DNA from: Pieris napi
Taxonomy: Eukaryota; Arthropoda; Insecta; Lepidoptera; Pieridae
Length of the DNA: 64,000 nucleotides
Direction: 5' to 3'
NCBI RefSeq assembly: GCF_905475465.1
Contig: NC_062242.1
Coordinates: 3,437,501-3,501,500, forward strand
Positions 1 to 13,071 of this stretch are shown here, in pieces. A program made the translations under genes and the position numbers. Position 1 is the stretch's first letter, and each line of letters starts with the position of its first letter. The notes below the pieces were generated by a model that did no database searches, was not told the DNA's origin, and worked only from the letters and a program-made list of their open reading frames with translations.

Positions 1-484
1 TGATATAAGTTTTTGGGAAGTAAGGAATTAATGAAGATAACAATTTTTTCAAATTTTAAATTACATCTATCGTTTTATTCACACTTTTGATGATAAATTT
101 CGGGTGTAAAATGACAAGTTTACTTATTCGACTATGATATACATTTTTCTTCATACATTCACGGAATGACTGGCAGCGCTCGAGATGAGACGGGAGATCG
201 GTCCGTCTCTCTCTCGTTATACCTGCGATCGCGCTCGTGAGGTTTTGGTGTGACACAAGTTTCTGAACATGTCACCCGACTAAAACGATTTTAAAGACGT
301 TATCACGTCAAAAAAAATACCAGCAAAACAGCGAATTCGAGGGTCGAGATAGACACTTAAAAATACTTTCTTCAAAACCGATCAGCCCCCTACCGAATAA
401 ATCCAACGAATATACCGAATTAAAAATGAAAGAAAAATATAAATTCACTTAATTGTGCATATGTACTATCCTACCTACGTTATA
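1..484. other. Intergenic DNA, nothing recognised
   Basis: AT-rich sequence without a supported gene or repeat. The minus-strand open frame at 56-256 has no recognisable family features and is treated as chance. Confidence 0.6.
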
Positions 485-655
485 TTAGTAAAAGGCCTCG
501 TAGCCTAGCGGTCTTATAAGATGTCTGCTAGGTAGTTAAGGGTACAGGGATCGATTCCCGGTCGAATTGCAAGTTTACATAACTTTAAATTTGTTCTTTG
601 CCTTTGTAGGTACCGGGCGTTTGCTTAAACCATAAATAGCGGGCTCGCTCGAAAT
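485..655 (+). repeat. tRNA-derived SINE, family SINE-B
   Basis: The head resembles a tRNA gene: an A-box-like GTAGCCTAGCGG near 500 and a B-box-like GGATCGATTCCCGG near 548. The body (TTTAAATTTGTTCT, then GTACCGGGCG) matches the body of the SINE-B copies near 40.0 and 51.6 kb. The tRNA-like part is too diverged to be a working tRNA. A SINE is inferred from the head-plus-body pattern seen in three copies. Confidence 0.6.
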
Positions 656-900
656 TCCAAGGCATGCTAGTATGTACTTTGGAAAGTAGACTGTGAGGTT
701 TAGAATGTATGTAGTAGTACATTCTGGGCCGAGGTTGGGGATTACATGTGGTCAATATCCATTTCAGTCCCGGTAAAATGCGAGAACGACCCCGGAGCCT
801 TGTAGGAACGACTCGAGGTGGTTTTAGTGGGTATTACTCACCCAGTCTCTGAATAGCAGAGATTCTTTTGGGGGCATCCCCTATGCGCAAATGCATAAAC
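656..900 (+). repeat. Dispersed repeat, related copy at 26.1 kb
   Basis: This GC-richer stretch contains GCGAGAACGACCCCGGAGCC and then TAGTGGGTATTACTCACCCA. The same blocks appear in reverse orientation near 26.08-26.18 kb. It may be part of a larger SINE or LINE tail. The class is not resolved. Confidence 0.5.
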
Positions 901-1785
901 AAAGATTATTGTAAGGTCCTTCATTAAGCAGTTATAAGCAAATATAATTCATTTAAAATTTTCAAAACACGAACAGTATTCATCTCCATGTAGCCCCCTT
1001 TCCATAACAAGAGTGTAAACGGTAAGAGGCGAGGGGAGGGGGCATGAATTTCATTACAATTAGCTGCTGTGGTGTATGAATAATTCATTGGCGGGGCCGC
1101 GCAGGCCCGACGCAAACATCGAAGGGTTGATTGTCAGATGACCAGTTAGAACTGTTTGGTGGAATTACTTGGGCAGTAATTTGTGTTTGACATCGCTTGA
1201 TTACAGCCTGGTTTAGATTTAGCTTCATTTGTTTATCAACGATTTAGTAGTTCTATTTGTTTTTGTAACTACCTACTTAATGCATACGCAAACAATCATA
1301 GCCAAACGAAATGTTTTAACATTTATAACAAAATGACTCAGAAAATATGTATTACATAAGTTTAATATTATAATAATTTGGTTAATTAACTGATTTAATC
1401 GTTTAGAAATTGGTTCAAACCACGATGTACCTACCTACTTAAATTGATTTTAAGAATACAATTTTTTATCTAACAAACTTTCTCATAATCTTATTTATTA
1501 TCATTACTTACCTACTTTTATTATTAGGTATATAAAAGTAAGTAGAAGCTATATATACAAAACTGAATTATTCCTCTTACACTGGAGCACTCATCAAATT
1601 GTATTAAGAAAACAGATTTATTTTCAAAAGCATTAAAACTTATATTTACATATTACATACTATATTTGTTTTCAAATTGTTCCGAATCCACGTAACTATG
1701 CTTAGATAAAATGCCGTTTATAATTTTTGATTATATTATTAATTAAGATGATTCTAAATATTATGACTTTTGACTTATTTTCCTA
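901..1785. other. Intergenic DNA, nothing recognised
   Basis: AT-rich with short T and TA runs. The minus-strand frame at 924-1115 shows no family resemblance and sits in GC-rich patchwork next to the repeat, so it is not called. Confidence 0.55.
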
Positions 1786-2045
1786 TATCTCACCAGATGT
1801 TAAGTGATACCTCATGGACGATCATGGACACTCGCACTGCTAGAAGGCTCGCAAGCGCGCTGCCGGGCTTTTAAGAATTTGTACGTTCATTTCTTGAATG
1901 ACCCTAAGTCGAATAGGTTCGCAAATACTTCAGTGGGCAGCTGGTTCCACATAGTGGTGGTGCGCGGCAGAAATTACCTTAAGAAACGCTCAGTTGTGGA
2001 ACGACGGACGTCAAGGTGATATGGATGGTATTTTGTATTCTGACT
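1786..2045 (+). repeat. Dispersed lepidopteran repeat, family repF (partial)
   Basis: The copy begins inside the family at AGATGTTAAGTGATACC and continues through TTTTAAGAATTTGTACG, CCCTAAGTCGAATAGGTTCG, CAGTGGGCAGCTGGTTCCAC and TCAGTTGTGGAACGACGGAC. The same ordered blocks recur at 22.5, 25.8 (reverse) and elsewhere in the window. The open frame at 1804-2019 is a reading of this repeat and not a gene. Confidence 0.8.
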
Positions 2046-5000
2046 GCAGATATAGAACAACAACAATATACCTATTATAGCAAAACACTGTTCGCGTTGG
2101 AGCGAAGCATTTGATTCTAAGTATTATATTTATTACATAGGGCTCCTTGGTAATCTATTAGTGTAATTTTATCTGGTTTGTTGTATGTCAGAGTGTTAGT
2201 GTTGACAGTTGGATGTTAATTTGGTTGTCTCCTCGTTTTACAGACTGCAGACGTGTCACCTATAACCTTAAGCGTCAGATTTCATAGACACATATGGTAA
2301 GCTTTTGCGTTCTAAATATAAAAATATATTGTATAAGCTTTTAAAGGGGAATATTGGCATATATCTATCTATATATTTACTTACTCTTCACTAACAAAAT
2401 CCTATGGCTACAACCGTTGGTTGTGATCTCAGATTCCTATTTCATGACGTCGACAATTTGGGTCTCAGGACTCAGAGATGAGAGTTGAATGCTCAACCTA
2501 CTTTATTTTTTTTGCCAAAACATGAGTAAACTCATAGACTCTTGCGAACGTCAACGTTCTCTTTTCTGTTCTTTCATATTAATAGTCGTTAAGTTAAGTT
2601 TACAAATATCATGTCAAGTCATGATGCAAAAGTTCAATAAAAGATAAAAAGGTTCTTCTTTGCGCTTATGATAAGAATAAATAAATGCTTTTTTGAGGTA
2701 AAAAGTAATAGCTTATATATAGGATTTCAATACGTCTATGACTTCTATTGCCAGAAGTAAATTACAGTAAAACAAGCGCCATCTGTCATCGAAGCTCATT
2801 GAAATAAAAATGTATTGCAAAATAATTTATTAGTCATTTTACCATACAAAGTAATGTACAAACTTCTACAATTCTTATTTAATAAAAGTATTTTATTCGA
2901 CTTCTAAAGTCTATTCATGAATATGTAAGACTAGAAATGTTACTAAATCAGAGTAAACGCAAATTTTATTGCAATAATTTATGAAGAGTAAAAAGAGCCG
3001 GAAAGATACTCGAAAGTCTTTATGTAGGAATTTATTTATTTACAGCAAGTACGGTTTAATAAAAAGTGAAAAAACCTTATTTGGTAGATACATAACTACA
3101 TAAAAATGGAAGGATTCGAGAAAATCTTTTTAATAGTAAAGTTTGTTTTTTTTTGGAGGTTATGGCCTGGTATCTAGACGTTTAGGCCAAGTCTTGAGTA
3201 TTTTTATTCGGTTTATTATAATTTCCCCACTGTATTTTTTATGAATTTATATATAGGCACGTAATAGGATCTGTTTTTTAAAATATCACTCAGGCGGCGT
3301 GAGGTAAAGTTTGGTTTACTAAAATAAATTGACAGATAATACAAGGAAGATGACGTTTGAAAGGAGCATTTGCTAATTACGCAACTTTAAAAAACTGTTA
3401 GGAAAACACAAATTTAAACTAAAACCACTAATATTTTTTATTGCTGTGTAGTATTAAAGAAAATATGGCAGATTATTAATATTTTCTGTAACGTAATCCC
3501 TATTCAGTATTGTATGTTGTCTGTGGTAATTATCGTCAAAAAAGCTGACGCCAATTGAATTATCTAAATGGCACCTAAATAGGGTTACCATTTCTGTTTA
3601 CAATGAAAACATTTCAAAAATATTTTGCGACAAGATGGCTAAATATTATTCTCCATTACAGTGAGACGCGCCTAAGTAAACACTCAGATACACTTCCGTT
3701 ATTATCTGAATAGTTTTTGCGGTTCAAAATATTATGTTACTGTTATTTTTGTAAAAGTTTTCGGTTTTCTCACGCGCCGGCGCCATGTTTTTACGAAACC
3801 ATAGACTGAGCTTCTACGTAGATTTACAATAGATAAGCGGAAGATTAAAATTATTCTTGTTTTACTTCTTAGTACAAAGAATACTTACGACATAATGTTC
3901 AAATACATAGTATAATTCAGTTTAGAATAATGACCATGTACCTACACGATACACTTACTAAATCTTACATTCACGACTTATCAAAGTTGTTATTTTATCT
4001 AGACAAATTGGAATCTTCTACGAAAAAAGAAATCAACAATTCTTATAATGCAACAAACGTATATAACTATTAAAATAAATTAACCGTTACTCATTTAAAA
4101 GTAACATTATCCTCCCCCCGTAATCATGACAAGTGAATAAAGTTTGCGTATGCAAAAAAATAATCTGAATTTAATTAAAAGGAAATGAAGTCATCTCGTA
4201 TAATTACAAGGTGGGCGGTGATGAGCCGTAATGGTAATGAAAAGATGGTCCCGATATAAGTTCGGACACCTGTCGAAATTTTAGCAAACAAAAAATTCGG
4301 CTAATGGCGTAATATTGCCACAATCTTACTTACTGACTTAAAAAATAATGATATCTACTAGTATAGGGTAAATATTCTATATATAGGTATCGTAGTCTGT
4401 GAATTGAGTCCTTTTATGATCTGTGATTTATTATTGATAAATATCTAATAAAAATAAGAAAAGCTCTGAACTACGTAGACGTGGCTTCGGCCTTTAAAAC
4501 TACCAAAATTTTTCAATTATTACCAAGAACAAGACCTGGCTGTATGGACTAAAGTCCTTTGCCTTTCCCATTATATAAATAAAAAACATCATTATAAGAA
4601 TAGCCCTATCTGTGTTTGTCATTGACGTTGCTTTGAGGCGGCAATATAAAATGCATGAAAAATAGACACCGCTATTGTTTTTTTAATTGAAAGATTAGTT
4701 AATTTTGTTCTCCAAACATTTAAGTCACCTTAGTTGAATGGTTAAATAAAATATTTTATTGTTATTAAACAATTAGGTATCGTTTAAATGTTAATATGTC
4801 GTGTACATAGCTTGTTAATTTTTATTATGTAATATCATTAAGCTCAGTATAGGAAGCACCTGATAGAAGAACGTAAGCAATTGCCTCATTATTTTTAATG
4901 TTGCCATATTTGGTGTAGTTATCATTTATTCATAGTGCGCACTCGCTAATGCTTGTAACCCTCTAGGGAATTGTTATGAATACTAAGATTATTAAGCAGA

Positions 5001-6240
5001 TGTGGCAATGGTTGCGTATTAGATTGAGACAGTAACAGTACATTATTTTTTTATTATTTAACTTTGATACTACGTACGATATTTACGTTTTTTTAGAGGT
5101 TATACGTATTTATCCTCTTGTGTAGTTCCTAAGTTTGTTGTTTAGTTTATTCAATAAAAGGTGACAGAGAGACAGTATTGAAGCATTGCTTTATACTTCA
5201 TATTTTCTATCAACGTAATTAAGCTCCCATCTAAATTTAAGTTAACCAGTAAGAACTATCAAATGTTCAAGAACTTGAAAAGGATTTGTGTTTCCTGGCC
5301 TTCCTCCATCTGGGCGTCTAGCGGATTTAGTATATCTATATAATATTCAACTCTTTGACAAACCTAACATCATTATCTTATTAGCGACCGTCTATTGTTT
5401 TACGAAGTGCTATTTATTGCTGGCATTTGTATATAAATGGCGCGGTAAAGTTATTAGTTAACACCAGTTTTCGCCGACACCTGTAAACTCCTTTTACAGA
5501 GTGAGATATTATCAGTGACGTCATTGGAAAGTCATTTGATAAGCTTCGTTTGCGTTGCGAAAGTAAAAAAGAAACGAAATCACGCTATATTTAAATTTGT
5601 AACGATAAATTATATTACTACTTTCACATTTGTTCATATTTGGTTGAGTATTTACGTTCTGGTGTATAGATTAATCAAATATCACTAATACAGCGTCACT
5701 CCGTGGCTTAGTACCCACTCCACGTAATACACCCTGGATGGATAACCTGTGATTTGTTTAGGGTGGTTACCACAGAAATTATGGCCGAATGATCAGCCGA
5801 GACTTAGCGACTTACGGCCGCTTTTATACTCAATCCCAATTTTACTACTAGAGATTGATATTTCAATCCATTAACCGATCGATGGATCGATAGTCTTCTG
5901 TTTTTGTGAACCATCTTTGGGAGAACTGATCGGTATTTTTGGCTTGATATTTGTATGAAAATGACAGATCGAATTTTGACATTAATCAATCTAAATTTGA
6001 GATCTTCCCATTTTGACCAATTCACGATTGTTGCGGTGTTTTGTTGTACATATATATATATAGCGGATGTCCTTACGTCAGGTTTGTATAGGATTTTGCC
6101 ATACGGGAAACTAGTCTCGTTTCCGAATCTTATAGCGTGAACTATGACTGTATGTCAAAAGCTCATACAACTTTGACATTCAAGTAACCACATACCCTGT
6201 ATGTATTTTTTTTATCTAGTTTAGATTTTTTTCCACAAGA
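2046..6240. other. Long intergenic stretch, no gene recognised
   Basis: About 4.2 kb of AT-rich sequence without a supported open frame, RNA gene or copy of the repeats seen elsewhere. A short TA run (about 14 bases) lies near 6047-6060. Frames at 5804-6025 and 5955-6140 overlap on opposite strands and look like chance. Confidence 0.55.
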
Positions 6241-6660
6241 ATCAGTCTTAGTGTGACTCTCATCCTTGAGATAGGTTCGAAATCCGGATGTGCACCAATG
6301 GACTTTCTTGCTCGTACAGTAAAGGAAAAGATTGTGAGGAAACCGGCTTGACTTTAAACTGGAACAAAAGATTTCGAAACAGATTTTCAAAAGAGGTTTC
6401 TATAAAGAAATGTATTAGTCCAGAAAAACACTACAATGATGACGTAATCCACTTCCTATTTCTCTATTCCTAGTACTTCTTCGTCTTTTGCTTAAAAAAC
6501 GGTAAAACATCCGTTTTCGTATTTAAATGGGGAAAACGATTATACCGCGTGTATAGGCACAGGAGGCTGATCACCTTCTTGCCTATTTGATTGACATGAA
6601 AGAGATTCAGAATCTGAGGCCCGGACCTAAAAAGGTTGTAGCCTAGCGTTTTATTTTTTT
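6241..6660 (+). repeat. SINE-A copy interrupted by about 185 bp
   Basis: The 5' part (6241-6358) has the tRNA-like B-box region AGGTTCGAAATCC followed by GTGCACCAATGGACTTTC and GTGAGGAAACCGGC. The 3' part (6547-6655) has GGCACAGGAGGCTGATCACC and AAAAAGGTTGTAG. The 6359-6546 segment between them does not match other SINE-A copies and is probably an insertion or local rearrangement. Confidence 0.75.
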
Positions 6661-9600
6661 CTTTTACCAGAAAGAGCAATTACTTAGATCAAACAGTTTT
6701 GGTTGTATTTTTGTGTTTGTCTGAAGGCGCCTTCAAGCCCGGGCTATATTGTTTTAAAATCGATCTTGTAACACGAGATGATTTATATTTACTCTATTTT
6801 AAAGACATGTCAACACGGACGCCTTGCGATCTTTGTATAGGGCTGTTACAAATACTGATTTATATTCATTTTAATACTTAATAAATAAAAATGAATCACT
6901 AAGTATATGTTACTAAGCGCAAAACGGCTGGACCAATTCGAGTATTTTTTATATTTCTTGAACTCTGAGGAAGGTTTTAATGGCGGGAAAAATGAAAAAA
7001 AAAAATATAGTTTAGTTTTATTTAGTCTTTGGTTTTTATTTCGGTATGTAGCTAATAAAAAGGTAGGCTAAGTAAAAAAATCATATTATAGCGACACTTG
7101 ATGACAGTTGGCGGGGGCAGTTTTGTTAACTTTGTCAAGGATTTTAATGCAGTTGTTACCAATATAATCACTTATTTATTTATTTATTTAGCTCTCTTAA
7201 AATTTATCTTCACTAAAAATTTATGAAATTCAAAATGTGTTTACCATGGGTTGGTGGATTATGAGCGATACGGCCGCCTCTCTTTAGATGTATTACCGTG
7301 TCATATAGAGATGTAAAGAGTATTTGATGTATCTAGAACAGTTTCACAACAATTTCCTATGGCAGCAGAGCGAAAGACAAATAGACAATTAAATATTAAG
7401 AAGATGAAGTTATAGCTTTATTTAATACTGATGTTCAAATGGTATTAGTGACAGCCCTATTTAGAAATGCGACACGTAGTTTGAAGTAGTTGGAGTTGTT
7501 TAAAAACACGCGGACAAACATACGGACATGACAGCCTGTTACTTCCCACGTTGCATTCCCCGAGTGTACTGCACATTCTTCTACTGTATCTTTTTGCGTT
7601 ATATTAATGTTAATAAATATATTCAAGGCAACATAAATATTAAAATATCAATATAAAGCGATCTCTTTGGTCTCTGTGTCTTCTCTATGGTCGTGTTATT
7701 ACCCCATGCTTAATTATGGAATTTCGTTTAGTCAAATGGCCTGTTAAAGTATGCAAAATGAAGAGGAATTCCTTTTAACTTAAAGTTCCACAACATTAAA
7801 ATCTAAATCAATCTTCTATATTGCAATAACCAAGACTATTATGGGAACCATGTTTTTACCCCTTAATAGAAAACGTAATATCAGAGTAAGTAATAAACTA
7901 GAGTTTAATGAAGTGTTGATGTTAAGCCACACTCGCAAAACCCAGTATCTATTCTCGCAAATAACCATTTGCTATTATCGACCGACGACAAAAACATAAT
8001 ACCGTAAAAAACAATCAAAAGGCACCGCGGCTTGGATCAGACGCGCCGACTTCGCGACAATTACTCCCCTGCACAGCCAAGGAAACTCATTTTCCAAAGA
8101 CTACAAGCCAAGCGCTTATTACACTAATACACACAATATTTTCCGACCACACACATACACACAACCTTATTACAAGCGCAATAAAGCCTATAATCACAAC
8201 ATAACAACTTTACCATACAGTTAAAACAAATTGTAACATCTCCTAGCAGCGAGCGCGCATTTGTACTTGACAAAACTCAATTATGACAACGGGTGCTGTA
8301 TATATATTGTAATAGAGTTGAAATTCGCTTGAACTGTTTATTAAACAGTGGTATAAAGGGAATGGTAATGTAATATCGGCGTGAATCGCACGTCAATCAT
8401 TTCTCGATCGCGGGCTGACAAAGGAAAAATCCTTTTACGCGAACATGAAGTAACTTACGAATGATCAAAGTGACACATTATACAAACTCCTAGAAAGTTA
8501 ATTTCGTATAGAATTAGGCGTTTCCCCTTCTTAATCGATTGTCACGCTTTACGCGAGGTTATTGTTTATTAGTAGCTAACGATACATTTTCGAACATTTT
8601 TTACTTTTATTCTACAGAATTACATTTGAAAACCACTGTGGTTTGTATTAATGTAACAATAGCAGTCTTGTTTAGGAGCGCGACAAATGCATATAAAAAT
8701 AGTTTTTCAACTAACTCTTTTGTTGCGTAACGTTAGGTTATCTAATAACTGACCGGGTAGTGCATTTATTAGCCGCGGTAGCAAATTCCTCAACTTTCGC
8801 TCCACATAGACGTTGTTTGCTCTCGCTGTACAGAGCCAAACTTGCGTTACAGATCGGGTCTGTAGGTACGTCATGCTCAACTCGTTTTTTATGTCATCTC
8901 TTCTCTAGACATGTTTGAGATTTGAGTGCTCTATTGATGCCGTAATCAGTATTCTGTGCCTATGAACCAGAAACAGTTTTTGTTTCGCCAGAGTCTTAGG
9001 TGCAACGTTATATTAAATTTCAAATATTTATCCTACGTGTTACCCACGTTCTAAAAACGAATTCCACATCTATTATTCATGGCTACAACTGCATCAAATC
9101 TATAATACCGCTATTTCATAGAAAGAAAATTATGCAAATCGAAATGTCGACACTATTGTCCCGCCGCTAATTGATGAAGTACGCCGGATACACCAAGTGT
9201 CACCGAATGCCCTCTGAATGCAACCCCAAATGAGCATATAATACACGCGGTGATTGCTCCATAAAATACCACTGGATAAAAGAGCCATTGTAGAGAGGAA
9301 ACGGAGCAAGGAAGCGTCGTATTGTATGAAATCAAAGCGTACCGAATTGTATGAGTTTCGCGAAAGACGATCGCGATTGCTAGGTGAAATTAGTATATTT
9401 CTCGCGTTTCGGCGACGATTCATATGAAATGAATGCAATTGTTTTGGTATGCGAATGATGGAAGTTAATTTAGACGTACAGGATATTGTTCGGGATAAAG
9501 CGGGAGAGTAGGATTTCACGCGTTGATAGTATTGTATTGAATTACTTTTTGTGCGAATTTACAGGCTAATGAATTGAACTGATTTGTGTTATAAGGTGAT

Positions 9601-10255
9601 TATAGTCATTATAATTTTCTTAAATCGTTATATTTTTGTAGATTGAGTTATGGTCAAAGACTTTTGACTATAATATTTCTATTCCCACATTCCCTCACTT
9701 TTACACCATCACAGCCGCATTACCTAATGTACCTTATGTAGTTAAATGAATTGAATAATATTTATTGATAAAATTTTGTAAATATTAGGCCCTTTTTGTA
9801 AATATTATGTATTCTTTTGGATTACAGAATAAATAAATTCCATCATATCTTCGTCTTCCATACTGTGTCTGTCTTACAAAGACCAAACCGATACTTCAAC
9901 TGCCATTACGTTCTTGACATCGGCAGTTTATTTCATCATATACTATGTACTTAATAACAATTATGCGTTTCTCAACTCTGAACCCTGAGGTAAGACGTTC
10001 GGCTTAGGCACCAATGTCCACACATAATTCTTGGTGAAGGTAAATTGTGAGGGGACTAATATTTTAGACTCAAATTTTAATCATTAAAAATTCAATTTTA
10101 GATTGAATTTCAATTGGGAAATTAGGTGTACTTATCGAATTATGTAAATCATTAATGATACGAGGGTATCACCCTGCGAATGCACGTGTCTCTGAGCCCT
10201 TTGTTAACTTGAACCTCTGTTTTACGACGGCAGAATATTAGTATAGTTAATAATA
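6661..10255. other. Long intergenic stretch with one GC-balanced patch
   Basis: No gene could be supported. At 9130-9520 the base composition is more balanced and two minus-strand frames overlap (129 and 60 codons), but neither shows a recognisable domain. AATAAATAAA near 9825 follows a T-rich tract and may be the tail of an old retroelement. Confidence 0.5.
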
Positions 10256-10359
10256 GTACCTTAAATATTTATTTACACAAATACAGTATTTACAATTTTC
10301 TTAACCTATAAAGTAATAATAAAAATAATTAAAAATAAATAAAATTAAAATTAAAACAA

Positions 10360-10505
10360 ATTTAAAAAGTTTGGTCCCTGTGGCAGTGTACCTTTAACGC
10401 TGGCAACATTTCCTCGCTGTATTGCGAGACTTATTCTTTGAGCCAGGAAAGTGCCAGCTCTGCGGTCACCGGTACTATCTACCAGGCGCCAACTTAAATC
10501 TTTAA
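10360..10505 (-). pseudogene. C-terminal end of the same retroelement ORF
   Basis: The minus-strand frame reads KDLSWRLVDSTGDRRAG, then AQRISLAIQRGN, then VKGTLPQGPNFLNLF and a stop. The same ending is encoded by the fragments at 15.83-16.05, 21.4 and 52.4 kb, so this is the real C-terminus of the family. The residues upstream of KDLSW in the open frame come from the foldback element's terminal repeat. Confidence 0.8.
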
Positions 10506-10678
10506 TAATAGTACGGGAGGTAGCAACGTTTTCGAGAAAGAATTTCAGGTCAGCTGATTTTGTGATATGTCTTCCTTCTTGCACTTCCGGTTAGAGTCTG
10601 GGCAATCTGGCTGGCGGTAGCGGTTGCGTTCATTAGTGCGCATCCTATCTGTCCAGGTAATAATCCTGGATTTTAAAA

Positions 10679-11757
10679 GCATTTTAAGAAGCGTAATTTT
10701 TAATTTTTCGTTTTTAAATACGTCTACCTGACATACTTTTTTTATTGCCAGACATTTTTCACGTTGCTAACTATGTGCCAGACGCGATTTTAAGTTTTAT
10801 TTTTATGAAAATTTCAAAGCATTTTAGAATGTCTGTAATTTTAATATTATGTTATTTAAATATAAGGAAAACTGAAAATGAATTTGCCAGACATTAATTC
10901 GGTTGTTAAGTCTTGAATTAAAATGATAAAGTTTTGCAGTATGATGAAGCATTGCATTTTAAGAAGCGTAATTTTTGATTTTTCCTTTTTAAATACGTCT
11001 ACCTGACATACTTTTTTTATTGCCAGACATTTTTCACGTTGCTAACTATGTGCCAGACGCGATTTTAAGTTTTATTTTTATGAAAATTTCAAAGCATTTT
11101 AGAATGTCTGTAATTTTAATATTATGTTATTTAAATATAAGGAAAACTGAAAATGAATTTGCCAGACATTAATTCGGTTGTTAAGTCTTGAATTAAAATG
11201 ATAAAGTTTTGCAGTATGATGAAGCATTGCATTTTAAGAAGCGTAATTTTTGATTTTTCCTTTTTAAATACGTCTACCTGACATACTTTTTTTATTGCCA
11301 GACATTTTTCACGTTGCTAACTATGTGCCAGACGCGATTTTAAGTTTTATTTTTATAAAAATTTCAAAGCATTTTAGAATGTCTGTAATTTTAATACTAT
11401 GTTATTTAAATATAAGGAAAACTGAAAATGAATTTGCCAGACATTAATTCGGTTGTTAAGTCTTGAATTAAAATGATAAAGTTTTGCAGTATGATGAAGC
11501 ATTGCATTTTAAGAAGCGTAATTTTTGATTTTTCCTTTTTAAATACGTCTACCTGACATACTTTTTTTATTGCCAGACATTTTTCACGTTGCTAACTATG
11601 TGCCAGACGCGATTTTAAGTTTTACTTTTATAAAAATTTCAAAGCATTTTAGAATGTCTGTAATTTTAATATTATGTAATGTATATATAAGAAAAACTGA
11701 AAATGAATTTGCCAGACATTAATTCGATTGTTAAGTCTTGAATTAAAATGAAAAAGT
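10679..11757 (+). repeat. Tandem 275-bp repeat array, left arm of foldback element
   Basis: Units start with GCATTTTAAGAAGCGTAATT at 10,679, 10,954, 11,229 and 11,504, an exact 275-bp period. The fourth unit is incomplete. Copies differ at only a few positions. Each contains three spaced copies of the word TGCCAGAC. Confidence 0.9.
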
Positions 11758-12542
11758 ATTCACCTTACGCGGAAGTATCAAATAGCGAAAAGAAGGAGTC
11801 GTAGGAGGGGTAATCATCGCACGATAGCTAGTGGCAGCTCGACGAGTGAGTGAAGTGTCACGGCGTTTTGTTTATTTTGTGACCAAAAAGTAAAAACATT
11901 GTTTATCGCAAGTTTTCATCTGTCTTTGTCTAATGTTCTCTGTTTTCAATCAGGACAGTGTTAATCTACCAGGAGATTATTGTATTTTTGATTTGTAAAT
12001 AGGATTTGGGTCTAATTCTAGGCATTTTTTTACAATCCCACTTTTCTTTTAAAATTCCGGGTTGGGGTAAGTTGAGTAGCTCAACTAACTCCACGACTTA
12101 AACAACTGATGAGTAATGAATCTTTATATTTGTTTGGATGCTTACAAGAGGAGGAGATGTTCTTACACTACTGAATACTTAAATAGTGCTGCAAAGGCTG
12201 TCCACGATGAGGAAAAGTGTGAATACCGCCGCAAAAGAATTCGGTATGGGTTGACTTTAAAAAAAATTAAATGAAGGTGATGGTTCATTTATGGGCTATA
12301 CAACACCGAGGGAAGTATATCCTCCCTCACAGGAGGACTGTTTGAAAAAATACTTGCTACAAATGGAATTTTTCTCCAAAAGACGACCATCGCCTTGCCT
12401 AAGAGTGTGCTGCTAAATTTTGCATGAATTATTCATAACTTACATTTAGTAATTAGGACAATTTAAATAAAGTGTTGATTATTAATTTTAATCTAATTTT
12501 ATATTCCTTTTTATGCTCGTACTACAAGCATTATACTGCAAT
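11758..12542 (+). other. Loop of foldback element with a transposase-like N-terminal relic
   Basis: The loop has a promoter- and leader-like 5' half without a frame. In the 3' half (about 12,150-12,430) short frames read MRKSVNTAAKEFGMG and then GYTTPREVYPPSQEDCLKKY. These resemble the helix-turn-helix start and following linker of pogo/CENP-B-type transposases. The frames are broken by stops and shifts. This resemblance is by eye only and the segment could be a captured gene fragment. Confidence 0.4.
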
Positions 12543-13071
12543 ACTTTTTCATTTTAATTCAAGACTTAACAATCGAATTAATGTCTGGCAAATTCATTTT
12601 CAGTTTTTCTTATATTTAAATAACATAATATTAAAATTACAGACATTCTAAAATGCTTTGAAATTTTTATAAAAGTAAAACTTAAAATCGCGTCTGGCAC
12701 ATAGTTAGCAACGTGAAAAATGTCTGGCAATAAAAAAAGTATGTCAGGTAGACGTATTTAAAAAGGAAAAATCAAAAATTACGCTTCTTAAAATGCAATG
12801 CTTCATCATACTGCAAAACTTTATCATTTTAATTCAAGACTTAACAACCGAATTAATGTCTGGCAAATTCATTTTCAGTTTTCCTTATATTTAAATAACA
12901 TAGTATTAAAATTACAGACATTCTAAAATGCTTTGAAATTTTTATAAAAATAAAACTTAAAATCGCGTCTGGCACATAGTTAGCAACGTGAAAAATGTCT
13001 GGCAATAAAAAAAGTATGTCAGGTAGACGTATTTAAAAACGAAAAATTTAAAATTACGCTTCTTAAAATGC
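12543..13071 (-). repeat. Inverted 275-bp repeat units, right arm of foldback element
   Basis: About two units in reverse orientation to the left arm, joining at about 12,797. The innermost unit begins in the same place within the repeat as the left arm's innermost unit ends, so the arms are aligned but of unequal copy number. Confidence 0.88.

Noticed and set aside
1804..2019. 71-codon gene
   Set aside because: It is a translation of the repF repeat, found many times in both orientations.
10351..10584. A 77-codon gene of its own
   Set aside because: The first third is read from the foldback element's terminal repeat and the rest is the retroelement C-terminus, so it is a chimeric frame.
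10679..13071. CRISPR-like or satellite array
   Set aside because: 275-bp units without spacers, arranged as inverted arms of one mobile element.
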